Positions 27,043 through 35,255 of a stretch of 64,000 bases of DNA are shown here, one piece after another (within the stretch, counting starts at the first letter, position 1; each line of letters opens with the position of its first letter). Source of the DNA: Duganella sp. SG902 (lineage in GTDB: Bacteria > Pseudomonadota > Gammaproteobacteria > Burkholderiales > Burkholderiaceae_D); contig NZ_JABMJK010000015.1 of the NCBI RefSeq assembly GCF_013376005.1, positions 1 through 64,000 of the forward strand, given 5' to 3'. The translations under genes were made by a program, and so were the position numbers. A model generated the notes under the pieces. That model had not been told where the DNA came from, did not search any database, and saw only the letters and a list, made by a program, of their open reading frames with translations.

Positions 27043-29019
27043 TTATTTACCGCCCGGCGGCAGCTTGTAGCGCTGCTCGCGGTACAGAATGGACGGCAGC
27101 ACCACGTGCGACATGGCCTTGTCTACCAGCTGCGGTTCCGGCACGCCGCCGGTGGTCAGCACGCCGGTGGCGGCGTCGTACTGGCCCGCCAGCGGCGACT
27201 GGCCCGGACGCAGGATGGTGGCGGACGAACCTTCCAGCCAGGCGAAGTAGTTGTCGAACTGGATCAGCGCGCGGCCCGGCGTTTCGCTGTCGCGCGCCAG
27301 ATCGCGGCCGATCATCGGGTGCTCGCTCGACAGACCGATCAGCGACAGCAGCGTCGGTCCGAGATCGACCTGGCTGGCGATGGTGGTGATGCGCTTCGGT
27401 TGCACATCCGCGCCGAGGATCAGCCCCGGAATGTGGAACTTCTTGATCGGCACCAGGCTGTCGCCATACACGCGGTTATCGTGGTCGGCCACGATCAGGA
27501 ACACGGTGTCCTTCCAGTAGTCCTGCTTCTTCGCCTCCACGATGAAGCGGCCCAGCGCGTAGTCGGCGTACTTGACGGCGTTGTTCACGGTCTGTTTTTC
27601 CGCGTCGTGCAGCTTGATGCGTCCATCCGGGAACTGGAACGGCTCGTGGTTGGACGACGAGAAGATCAGGCTGAAGAACGGCTTGCCGCTGGCATGCAGG
27701 GTTTTCAGACGCTCCAGCGATTTGTCGAACAGGTCCTCATCCGACGCGCCCCAGCTGCCTTCGAACACCGGGTTCATGTCTCGCCGATCCACCACCTTCT
27801 GGAAGCCGTTACCGGTAAAGAAGCTGCGCATGTTGTCGAAGTGCGCCTCGCCGCCATACACGAATTCCGTATGGTAGCCATGTTTGCCCAAGCCTGCCGC
27901 CAGCGTATAGAAGTTCTGCTGCGACAGCGACAGCTTGACCACGCTGCGCGCCGGGGTCGGCGGATAGCCAGCCACCACCGCCTCGATGCCGCGCACCGAG
28001 CGCGTACCGGTGGCGTACAACTGCTCGAACCACCAGCCCTCTTTCTTCAGCTTTTCCAGTTCCGGTGTGACGGGCAAGCCGCCCAGCGATTCGACAAAGG
28101 TCGCGCCCAGGCTTTCCTCCAGCACGATCACAAGATTCAGCGGGCGCTCGCGCTGCACCACCGCCACCTGCTTGTGCAGCGTCGGCAGATCGGCGGAAGT
28201 GAATTGCTGGTCGCGCAGCCATGGCGCGCTCTTCACCACTTCGAACACCTTCTCACGAGGGTATTTTCCGTAGATTTCGGACGAATTGGCCTCGTGACCC
28301 ATGGCGTTGATCGCATCCAGCACCGACCACGGGGAGTTGATGATCAAGGAGTTGACCATGGCGTCGCCGGTCAGCGCGAACAGTGCCGGATTGGCCGGAC
28401 GGTGCGCGGTGGTCGAACGGATCTGGAACACCACCAGCAGCACCAGCAGCGGCCACAGGGCCAGCAACTTGAGCGGACGCCATGCGGTGATGTTGGCCGA
28501 CGCCGCCTTCAACAGCTTGTAGATCGCGGTGCCCAGCAGGATGGTGAAGCCGACACCCAGGATGAGCGCGATGCGGAAGCCGTGCCACAGGGTGGACATC
28601 ACCTCGGCCGGATAAGACAGGTATTCGACGAACAGGCGGTTCGGCCGCACATCGTACTGCATCACGAACTGCGGCGTGGACAGTTCCATGAAGACGATGA
28701 AGATCAGCGCAAACGTCCCCCACACCACCGTGAAATTCTTCCACAGCCCCAGCGTCCTCTTATGCGCCAGCAGCGGCGACAGCACCAGCGGCAAGGCGAT
28801 CAGGTAGCCCAGCATGATCAAGTCGGCTCGCGCGCCCTGCACCATGATCTGCCCGAGGATGCCGGTGGCGGACACGCGCTCCCACTGCCACGCCACCAGG
28901 CCGGCGCGCGACAGCGAGAAAATAATCAGCCCAAGCAGCAGCAATTGCAGCAAGCCCGCGAAGGGGCCGGCCCACAGCGTCAGTTTTTCCAGCCGCGATG
29001 CGAAACGCCGCAGCATCAT
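27043..29019 (-). CDS. LTA synthase-like membrane phosphotransferase (sulfatase fold)
   Basis: 658 residues. Five predicted membrane segments in the first 200 (for example LLQLLLLGLIIFSL), then a large periplasmic alkaline-phosphatase-like domain. Putative active-site residues: E301/E302 (VIVLEESLGATF), nucleophile T339 in TGTRSVRG, H458 (SSSNHEPF) and D512/H513 (VADHDNR). In Gram-negative bacteria LtaS-like proteins such as OpgB-related enzymes transfer phosphoglycerol or phosphoethanolamine to periplasmic glycans or lipid A; the substrate here is unknown. The start (ATGATG at 29019/29016) overlaps the preceding stop by 4 bp. Confidence 0.85.
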   Translation of the reverse strand: MMLRRFASRLEKLTLWAGPFAGLLQLLLLGLIIFSLSRAGLVAWQWERVSATGILGQIMVQGARADLIMLGYLIALPLVLSPLLAHKRTLGLWKNFTVVWGTFALIFIVFMELSTPQFVMQYDVRPNRLFVEYLSYPAEVMSTLWHGFRIALILGVGFTILLGTAIYKLLKAASANITAWRPLKLLALWPLLVLLVVFQIRSTTAHRPANPALFALTGDAMVNSLIINSPWSVLDAINAMGHEANSSEIYGKYPREKVFEVVKSAPWLRDQQFTSADLPTLHKQVAVVQRERPLNLVIVLEESLGATFVESLGGLPVTPELEKLKKEGWWFEQLYATGTRSVRGIEAVVAGYPPTPARSVVKLSLSQQNFYTLAAGLGKHGYHTEFVYGGEAHFDNMRSFFTGNGFQKVVDRRDMNPVFEGSWGASDEDLFDKSLERLKTLHASGKPFFSLIFSSSNHEPFQFPDGRIKLHDAEKQTVNNAVKYADYALGRFIVEAKKQDYWKDTVFLIVADHDNRVYGDSLVPIKKFHIPGLILGADVQPKRITTIASQVDLGPTLLSLIGLSSEHPMIGRDLARDSETPGRALIQFDNYFAWLEGSSATILRPGQSPLAGQYDAATGVLTTGGVPEPQLVDKAMSHVVLPSILYREQRYKLPPGGK

Positions 29020-29849
29020 TCAGCACCAAAGCCAGGGTGGCTGGCGATGTATGCGCCGGCGCCCGCGCCGGCGCTCAGCATCCAGCCGCACAGCAGGATG
29101 AACACCAGGATCATGCAGAACAAGGTGGCGATGTTGCGGCTGTCGCGCGATTCGCCGAACACCGGCTTCTTACCGTAGTTCACACCGAAGAAGTAAGCGG
29201 CCACCGTGGTCACCAGATAGTGCATGGCGCCGAACAGCTCACCCAGTTCGCCCTTGCGTGGATGGTCCACCAGCACGTGCGACAGGATCACCAGCACGAT
29301 ATAAATCACCGATGCCGACAGCGGCGGCAGGTACAGGCCAAACTTCTCTACGAAGTCACGCACGGCGGGACGCTTGCGCGCCAGCAGCGGCAGGATGATG
29401 TTGTGCGTCAGGCCGACAATCGCGATCACCTTCAGCAGCACCGCCTTGTGCAGGCTGCTCTTGCCCATGGCCAGATTGTGCAGGTTGGTCTCGCCCTGGC
29501 GGTTATTCTGCGCGAAGAATTCCGGCGGAATGATGTGCAGCACGCGCTGGAACCAGCTCACTTCTTCCAGCGCGGCCAGGCCCACCAGCGCGGTCAGGCC
29601 GGCGAAGGCCAGCAACTGCAGATTGACTTTCGGCTCGCGCTGCCACTGCTCCACCGTGAGAAAGCCCAGCAAACCAGCCAGCAGCGAGAAGCACAGGAAC
29701 TGCATCCACTCGACGATGCCGTCTTCCACCAGCAGCCGCCACAGCGCCGCCGAGTCGTGCGACCAAGCGATCGCCAGGCCGAGAATGAAGACATTCAGGA
29801 TAACACCGGTGGCGATCACCGGATGAACGTACCACTTCGTCGATACCAT
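29016..29849 (-). CDS. Polytopic membrane protein with EEVSW-Q / QGETNLHNL motif, unknown function
   Basis: 277 residues, about seven hydrophobic segments. A conserved-looking block follows the third: LEEVSWFQRVL, then EFFAQNNRQGETNLHNLAMG. Similar E-E-x-SW-x-Q and N-x-Q-x-E-x-NLHN patterns occur in uncharacterised membrane proteins; clustered acidic residues, Asn and His in membrane segments suggest a metal site or enzyme. It is coupled by overlap to the LtaS-like gene and lies 20 bp after the preceding membrane gene. I do not assign a function. Confidence 0.75.
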   Translation of the reverse strand: MVSTKWYVHPVIATGVILNVFILGLAIAWSHDSAALWRLLVEDGIVEWMQFLCFSLLAGLLGFLTVEQWQREPKVNLQLLAFAGLTALVGLAALEEVSWFQRVLHIIPPEFFAQNNRQGETNLHNLAMGKSSLHKAVLLKVIAIVGLTHNIILPLLARKRPAVRDFVEKFGLYLPPLSASVIYIVLVILSHVLVDHPRKGELGELFGAMHYLVTTVAAYFFGVNYGKKPVFGESRDSRNIATLFCMILVFILLCGWMLSAGAGAGAYIASHPGFGAE

Positions 29850-29869
29850 GTAAAACTCCCTTGTTTGTA

Positions 29870-30598
29870 TTATTTATACTGCACTTGATCGATGCTGGCG
29901 GCGTGCGCCTGTACCAGTTCCGGCTCGGCGACAATCGCGTCCTGCGCTTGCTGCGCTTCCAGCGCCGCCTTGCGCGCGGCGTGGCGGCGCATACCTTCCA
30001 GGATCACCGATCCCAGCGCCCATGCCCACAGCAGCGGGTCAAGCAAAGCATCCCACAGGTTGCCGCTCGGCAGACGCAGCAGCGAAAACAGCAACACGCT
30101 GGTCAACAGCGCCGCGCCGGCGGTGCCGGCGTAACGGAAATAGACAGCCGCGGCGCCGCCCAGCGCGGCGGCGCACGTCAGCAGCGTGGCGGCGCCGGAA
30201 TCGAAGCCGCGATAATAGAGCCCCAATGCCAGCACGCCAAACGCGTCGAGATAGAGAACCACGCCGACCAGCGTAAGCAGCAGCGCAAAGACTGGATTCA
30301 GCGGGAAGACCACCGGCCGTTCGTTCCAGCGCGCGAACAGCGCCACCAGGCTGTAGCCGGTCAGCAGCCCGCTCGGATACTGGAACACCAGCGTGAGCCA
30401 GTAGGCCGGCGACGCCGCGCCAGGCAGCAGCATCACCACCGCCACGGTGCCGATGACGATCGCCTTGGAGCGGCGCGCCAGTTGCGGAAAAATCTTCGGC
30501 AGCAGCGTGGGCAGCACCGACAGAAGCACCGAGGCGGCGATCAGCCCCCACGCGATGCGCGCGTAGATGATCTGCAGGTCGAGATCGGGCAAGCTCAT
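29870..30598 (-). CDS. Polytopic membrane protein, unknown function
   Basis: 242 residues, six to seven hydrophobic helices (for example IVIGTVAVVMLLPGA, VFALLLTLVGVVLYLDAFGVLAL, LLTSVLLFSLLRL) and a cytoplasmic, Ala/Gln-rich C-terminal tail (ARKAALEAQQAQDAIV) likely to be helical. I do not recognise a family. The 4-bp overlap with the sialidase-like gene and a 20-bp gap to the next gene place it firmly in the envelope operon. Confidence 0.72.
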   Translation of the reverse strand: MSLPDLDLQIIYARIAWGLIAASVLLSVLPTLLPKIFPQLARRSKAIVIGTVAVVMLLPGAASPAYWLTLVFQYPSGLLTGYSLVALFARWNERPVVFPLNPVFALLLTLVGVVLYLDAFGVLALGLYYRGFDSGAATLLTCAAALGGAAAVYFRYAGTAGAALLTSVLLFSLLRLPSGNLWDALLDPLLWAWALGSVILEGMRRHAARKAALEAQQAQDAIVAEPELVQAHAASIDQVQYK

Positions 30599-31764
30599 AA
30601 CAGGTCCTTCCCGTCGTTGATTTTCAGGCGATGGTGCGCGATCGCGCGGCGCTGGTGGGTGTAGGTGATGTGCAGTTCATCGCCAACCTGGAACATGGCC
30701 GGATAGGAGAACTCGTCGCCCGGATTGCCGGCGACGATATCGGTCAGCGGCTGCCAGGTTTGTCCATCGTTCGATATCGACAGCGACAGCGTGCTGCGCG
30801 CGGTCTTGCGGTTGGTGCCCTGGTTGGCCAGCATCAGCAGGCTGCCGCTGTGCAGGCGCAGCACCGCCAGCGAGGTGCCGAGATTGCGGATCGAGGTCGG
30901 CCCCAGGTCTTCCCAGCTGGCGCCGCCGTCGTGGCTCACCGCTTGCTGGACCATGGAGTGGTCCTTGTTCGCATCGCGCATCCAGGCGCGGATTTCGGTC
31001 GGCGACACCGGCACCAGCGTCGGCTGCAGCGAGCGGGTACGCTCGCCGATGCGCGTCAGGCGCTGCGGATCGCCGTTGGCGTCGAAGGACACCAGCATCG
31101 GATATTTGTGGCCGATCTCGAAATACACCGGCAGCCACCAGCCGCCATCGGCCAGGCCCACAGGGGTCGAGCGCACCAGCACGCTGGTATTAAATACGGG
31201 TGACATCGGCAGCACGCGGCGCACCTTGAAACTGTGGCCCTCGTTCTGCGATTCCAGCTGCACCACGCGCGAGGCGGCCCAGCCACCCAGCCCGGTGGCC
31301 ACCACATACAGGTGGACCGTGCCGTCGGCGGCGGTCCAGGCGACCGGGTTGCCGATGCGGCGCACGCCGTGGCCCAGCGCCTCGCCCAGCGAATCGCGAC
31401 TGGCCACCACCCAGTTATCGCTCCATTTGCCGTTGGACCAGCGCGAGGCGTAGACCTGCACGTCCGGACCGCTCTCGCGGCTGCCGGCCCACCAGAAGGC
31501 GATCAAATCGCCCTGCGGCAGCTGCGCCAGCGCGCTGGCGTGCGCCGACGGCACGCCTTTCGGCATCGGAATAATGGTGCGGGAAACCTCGCTCAGGCTG
31601 ACCGGCGATGGCGCGGCGGTGCTGACGGTCGCCGGCTTGGCGTGATGCTGACGCGCGCGCGACCAACGCCAGCCTTCCGAGGCCAGCACGGTTGCAACCG
31701 CCAAAATGCATACTACGACGGCCAGCTTGCCTGGCCGCTGCGTCGGTGGGCGTAAAACTCCCAT
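30595..31764 (-). CDS. Membrane-anchored sialidase-like (BNR repeat) protein
   Basis: 389 residues. A short cytoplasmic N terminus and one membrane segment (LAVVVCILAVATVLASEGW, about 14-32) anchor a periplasmic beta-propeller. Asp-box/BNR repeats are visible as SHDGGASWEDL and SNDGQTWQPL; FWWAGSRESGPDVQVYASRW and RRIGNPVAW fit the BNR_2 sialidase group. Catalytic Arg triad and Tyr cannot be assigned by eye, so hydrolase activity is uncertain. The start at 31764 has GGAG 7 nt upstream; the longer frame to 32340 runs antisense through the IclR gene region and is rejected. First gene of the eight-gene run. Confidence 0.8.
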   Translation of the reverse strand: MGVLRPPTQRPGKLAVVVCILAVATVLASEGWRWSRARQHHAKPATVSTAAPSPVSLSEVSRTIIPMPKGVPSAHASALAQLPQGDLIAFWWAGSRESGPDVQVYASRWSNGKWSDNWVVASRDSLGEALGHGVRRIGNPVAWTAADGTVHLYVVATGLGGWAASRVVQLESQNEGHSFKVRRVLPMSPVFNTSVLVRSTPVGLADGGWWLPVYFEIGHKYPMLVSFDANGDPQRLTRIGERTRSLQPTLVPVSPTEIRAWMRDANKDHSMVQQAVSHDGGASWEDLGPTSIRNLGTSLAVLRLHSGSLLMLANQGTNRKTARSTLSLSISNDGQTWQPLTDIVAGNPGDEFSYPAMFQVGDELHITYTHQRRAIAHHRLKINDGKDLL

Positions 31765-31833
31765 TCCGTCTCCAAGAGAGAGGGACTGAAGGACGCCGTC
31801 ACCGTGATCCTCTTGCCCTGAAATAATCGTACC

Positions 31834-31849
31834 TCCTCCAAACGGAGGA
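31834..31849. other. Short hairpin downstream of the IclR gene
   Basis: TCCTCC, AAAC, GGAGGA: a 6-bp stem between the IclR stop (31923) and the sialidase-like start (31764). It has no clear U-run, so it may be a weak terminator for the IclR transcript or part of the leader of the envelope operon. Nothing else stands out in 31765-31922. Confidence 0.3.
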
Positions 31850-31922
31850 AGACGGTATCCTACAGGAAAACTCCAATCTGATGTTGAGCACGACGCGATC
31901 CGCATTGACGCAGTTGCAATAT

Positions 31923-32702
31923 TTACAGCATCGCATTGAGCTCGACTTGTATCTTCAGCAAGGCCGGCAGGCAGCGTTCGGTCATCTGCTCCAGTGTCAT
32001 GCGGGCGGCGTGGACGCTGATGTTCATGGCCGCCACCACCTCGCCGCGGAAGTTCCTCAATGGCACGGCCATGGTGCGCAGGCCCAGCTCCAGCTCCTGG
32101 TCCACCAGCGCGTAGCCCTGGCTGCGCGCGCGCACGATGGCCTCGCCCAGCCGCTTTTTGTCGATGATGCTGTGCTCGGTGATCGGCTCCAGCTGCACCC
32201 GCTCCAGATACGCATCCAGCTGCGCCTGCGGCAGGCTGGCCAGCAGCACGCGGCCGTTGGCCGTGCACCATGCCGGCACCCGCGTGCCCGGTTGCAAGGT
32301 CACCGACACCAGCTGCCCGGCGCTGACCGCCGCCACGCAAACCAGCTGGTCGTGATCGAGCACGCCGACCGAGGCCGCCTCCCCGTTCGCATACGCCAGC
32401 CGGTACAGCAGCGGCTGCGCCAGACGCGGCAGGCGCGCCGAGTGCAGATAGGACTGCCCCAGCCGCAGCACCATCGGCGTCAGCGAAAACAGCTTGTTTT
32501 CATGGCGCATGTACCCGAGGTGGGTTAAGGTGATCAGATAGCGCCGCGCGGCCGCCCGCGTCAGCCCGGTGCGCTCGGCCACCTCGGCGATGCTGAGGCG
32601 GCTGCGCTCCTGGTCGAAGGTGGCGATCACTTGCAGGCCTTTTTCCAGCCCCGCCACCAGATCGCGCTGCGCTGGCTGGGTGATGTTGTCGTCGGCGTCC
32701 AT
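31923..32702 (-). CDS. pcaR: IclR-family regulator, PcaR/PcaU type
   Basis: 259 residues. N-terminal winged HTH (LSIAEVAERTGLTRAAARRY) followed by the IclR effector domain (about 90-259) with GRVLLASLPQ and GYALVDQELELGLRTMAVPL, the region that binds aromatic effectors in PcaR/PcaU/PobR. The start MDADDN at 32702 fits family length; the longer frame to 32768 covers the operator repeats. It is divergent from pcaH and the spacer holds a three-repeat operator. It probably activates the pca operon in response to protocatechuate or 3-oxoadipate; the effector is inferred. Confidence 0.87.
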   Translation of the reverse strand: MDADDNITQPAQRDLVAGLEKGLQVIATFDQERSRLSIAEVAERTGLTRAAARRYLITLTHLGYMRHENKLFSLTPMVLRLGQSYLHSARLPRLAQPLLYRLAYANGEAASVGVLDHDQLVCVAAVSAGQLVSVTLQPGTRVPAWCTANGRVLLASLPQAQLDAYLERVQLEPITEHSIIDKKRLGEAIVRARSQGYALVDQELELGLRTMAVPLRNFRGEVVAAMNISVHAARMTLEQMTERCLPALLKIQVELNAML

Positions 32703-32719
32703 AGGCAAATAATTGGCGA

Positions 32720-32749
32720 TTTGTGCGATATGCGCACATTTTGTGCGAA
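32720..32749. promoter_or_regulatory. Three-repeat IclR-type operator upstream of pcaH
   Basis: Core TGTGCG at 32722-32727, its inverse CGCACA at 32733-32738, and TGTGCG again at 32742-32747. The first two form a palindrome and the third is a direct repeat 20 bp from the first. As I recall, Acinetobacter PobR and PcaU bind the same arrangement (three 10-bp repeats, two palindromic and one direct). Confidence 0.6.
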
Positions 32750-32835
32750 TAGCGAATATAGCACGCATCCGCCATCTTGTCCGCCGCCGCCCTGCTTCGT
32801 ACCATCATCACAGCATTCACTAGAGGAGACTAGCT

Positions 32836-33528
32836 GTGAAATTCGACGCCATCGCCCCCGGCATTTATCCGGAACTGGTTTATCCGCCCTACAAATCGAC
32901 CGTCCACCGCGGCCCGACGCAACCGCTGCTGCGCCTCGACGCGCCGGTGCCGGTCTCGCAAAGCATCGCGCCGAAGTCGCGCATCCTGCTGCCGCACGAC
33001 GCCGACCTGACCGCGCATGGCGAAGCCGCGCCGCTGGGCGAGAAGATCGTCGTCACCGGCCGCATCGTCGACGAGGACGGCAAGCCGGTGCGCAACTCGC
33101 TGCTGGAAGTCTGGCAGTGCAACGCCGCCGGTCGCTATCGCCACAAGAAGGACCAGCATGACGCCCCGCTCGACCCGAACTTCAATGGCTGGGGCAAGAT
33201 GATGACCGATGATGATGGCCGTTATCGCCTCGTCACCATCAAACCCGGTCCCTACCCATGGGGCAATCACGACAAGGCGTGGCGCCCGGCGCACATCCAC
33301 TTCTCGTTGTTTGGGAATGTCTACGCGCAGCGCCTGGTGACGCAGATGTACTTCCCCAGCGACCCGCTGTTCGCCTACGACCCGATCTTCCAGAGCATTC
33401 CGGACGAAGCCGCGCGCCAGCGCCTGATCTCGCGCTTCAGCATCGAGGAAACCGTGAGCGACCAGATGCTGGGCTATGAATTCGACATCGTCCTGCGCGG
33501 ACGCTACGCCACCCCATTCGGCATCTGA
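32836..33528 (+). CDS. pcaH: Protocatechuate 3,4-dioxygenase, beta subunit
   Basis: 230 residues. The Fe(III) ligands of intradiol dioxygenases are visible in the expected order: Tyr in NAAGRYRHKKDQ, Tyr in KPGPYPWGNHDKAW and the His pair in RPAHIHFSLFG. The enzyme cleaves protocatechuate to 3-carboxy-cis,cis-muconate with O2 in the cytoplasm, as an (alpha-beta) multimer with PcaG. The start is GTG at 32836, preceded by GAGGAG. It leads the pca operon; pcaG follows after 12 bp. Confidence 0.95.
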   Translation: MKFDAIAPGIYPELVYPPYKSTVHRGPTQPLLRLDAPVPVSQSIAPKSRILLPHDADLTAHGEAAPLGEKIVVTGRIVDEDGKPVRNSLLEVWQCNAAGRYRHKKDQHDAPLDPNFNGWGKMMTDDDGRYRLVTIKPGPYPWGNHDKAWRPAHIHFSLFGNVYAQRLVTQMYFPSDPLFAYDPIFQSIPDEAARQRLISRFSIEETVSDQMLGYEFDIVLRGRYATPFGI

Positions 33529-33540
33529 GGAGAACAGTCC

Positions 33541-34041
33541 ATGAGCAACATCACCACTTCGCAAACCATCGGCCCGTTCTCGCACGAGGCGTGGAAATGG
33601 GCGACCGAACTGACGCCGGCCGCCGGCGCCATCACCATCAGCGGCGCGATCTACGACGGCGCCGGGGTGCCGATCAACGACGCGCAGATCGAATCGTGGC
33701 AGCCGGCCGCCGCCGAAGCGGAAGCGGCGGCCGCGATCCCCGGCTTCCGCCGCGTGCCGAGCGGCGAGGATGGCGGCTTCCGCTTCCAGCTGACCAAGGT
33801 AGAGCAGGCGCCGGGCGAGCCGGTGGCTTACATCACCGTGTTCGCGCGCGGCCTGGTGAAGCACCAGTTCACCGCCGTGTTCCTGGCCGACGACCCGGGC
33901 CTGTCGCAGTCCGCTATACTGGACCAGGTGCCGTCGGCACGCCGCGCCACGCTGCTGGCCGAACGCAACGCCGACGGCAGCTACCGCTGGGACATCCACA
34001 TGCAGGGCGAACGCGAGACCGTGTTCTTCGATTATGAGTAA
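33541..34041 (+). CDS. pcaG: Protocatechuate 3,4-dioxygenase, alpha subunit
   Basis: 166 residues, shorter than a typical PcaG (about 190-200) but with the family ends intact: SQTIGPFSHEAWKWA at the N terminus and the C-terminal RWDIHMQGERETVFFDYE. The alpha subunit lacks the iron ligands and shapes the active site. GAGGAG precedes ATG 33541. Two bp separate it from pcaB. Confidence 0.93.
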   Translation: MSNITTSQTIGPFSHEAWKWATELTPAAGAITISGAIYDGAGVPINDAQIESWQPAAAEAEAAAAIPGFRRVPSGEDGGFRFQLTKVEQAPGEPVAYITVFARGLVKHQFTAVFLADDPGLSQSAILDQVPSARRATLLAERNADGSYRWDIHMQGERETVFFDYE

Positions 34042-34043
34042 AC

Positions 34044-35255
34044 ATGAGCGTATCAATATTCGATAGCTTCCTCACCAGCGGCGACATGATCGCGGTGTTC
34101 GACGACGCCGCGATCGTCCAGGCCATGCTCCGCTTCGAACAGGCGCTGGCCCAGGCGCAGGCCGATGTCGGCCTGCTGCCGCAAGCCACGGCGCAAACCA
34201 TCGCCAGCGCCTGCGACGTGCACCGCTATGACGTGCCGGCCCTGATCGTCGCCAGCCGGCGCGCCGGCAGCCTGGCCATCCCGCTGGTGAAGGAACTGAA
34301 AAAAACCGTCACCGCCGCCGATGCGCAAGCCGGCGGCAAAGTGCACTTTGGCGGAACCAGCCAGGACGTGATCGACACCGCCATGGTACTGGCCACGCGT
34401 GAAGCCTTGCAGCTGCTGGACGACGGCCTGCACGACCTGACCGGCCACCTGTTGCAACTGGCGGAACAGCATACCGGCACACCGGTGCTGGCGCGCACCC
34501 TGATGCAGCCGGCGCAAATCACCTCGCTGGGATTCAAGTTTTCCGGTTGGCTGGCGCCGTTGGTGCGCGCCCGTCAACGGCTGCGCGAAGCCGGCGCGCG
34601 CGCGCTGCAACTGCAGTTGGGCGGCGCAGTCGGCACGCTGGAGGTGATGGGCGAACAAGGCCCGGCCGTGGCCGAGCGCATGGCCGCCATCCTCGGCTTG
34701 CGCGCGCCGGACGCCGCGTGGCACACGCAGCGCGACGAGTGGGTGCGCCTGGGCCTCGAGGTGGCCGTGTTAAGCGGCAGCCTTGGCAAGATCGCCACCG
34801 ATCTAAGCCTGATGGCGCAAGGCGAAATCGCGGAACTGGCGGAACCGTCGGGCGAAGGCCGCGGCGGTTCTTCCGCCATGGCGCACAAGCGCAATCCGGT
34901 ATCGGCCATGATCGCGCTGGCCGCCGCCACCCGCACACCGCAGCATGGCGCGGCGCTGCTGGCGGCCATGGGGCAGCAACACGAGCGTGGCCTGGGCAAC
35001 TGGCAGGCGGAATTGGCCGAATGGCCGTCGCTGTTCCTGAGCGCCCATGGCGCGTTGCAGGCGCTGAACGAAGCCATCGCCGGCCTGCGAATCGACAGCG
35101 ACCGCATGCTGCGCAACATTGGCGAATTCAAGGAGCTGATGTATCCCGGCTCCGCCAAGGACGCGGCGGAGATCGCCCGCCCCGCACAACGCCTCGCCGA
35201 ACAACAACTGCGCCAACTGCGCGCGGAAATCACCAAACTATCAACACCATCATGA
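34044..35255 (+). CDS. pcaB: 3-carboxy-cis,cis-muconate cycloisomerase
   Basis: 403 residues, fumarase/aspartase superfamily. Signature loop GGSSAMAHKRNPVSA (about 273-287) and the GGTSQDVIDTAMVL segment are present. The protein is about 40-50 residues shorter than the 450-residue Pseudomonas enzyme, as in some proteobacterial PcaB. It lactonises 3-carboxymuconate to 4-carboxymuconolactone. Its stop overlaps the start of the next gene (ATGA). Confidence 0.93.
   Translation: MSVSIFDSFLTSGDMIAVFDDAAIVQAMLRFEQALAQAQADVGLLPQATAQTIASACDVHRYDVPALIVASRRAGSLAIPLVKELKKTVTAADAQAGGKVHFGGTSQDVIDTAMVLATREALQLLDDGLHDLTGHLLQLAEQHTGTPVLARTLMQPAQITSLGFKFSGWLAPLVRARQRLREAGARALQLQLGGAVGTLEVMGEQGPAVAERMAAILGLRAPDAAWHTQRDEWVRLGLEVAVLSGSLGKIATDLSLMAQGEIAELAEPSGEGRGGSSAMAHKRNPVSAMIALAAATRTPQHGAALLAAMGQQHERGLGNWQAELAEWPSLFLSAHGALQALNEAIAGLRIDSDRMLRNIGEFKELMYPGSAKDAAEIARPAQRLAEQQLRQLRAEITKLSTPS

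Noticed and set aside
26983..29178. 731-codon frame opposite the LtaS-like gene
   Set aside because: His/Gln/Arg-rich mirror of a well-supported gene.
34547..35251. Upstream extension of the PcaC-PcaD frame
   Set aside because: It overlaps pcaB in another frame with low-complexity Arg/Gly/Ala content; the CMD domain starts naturally at 35252.
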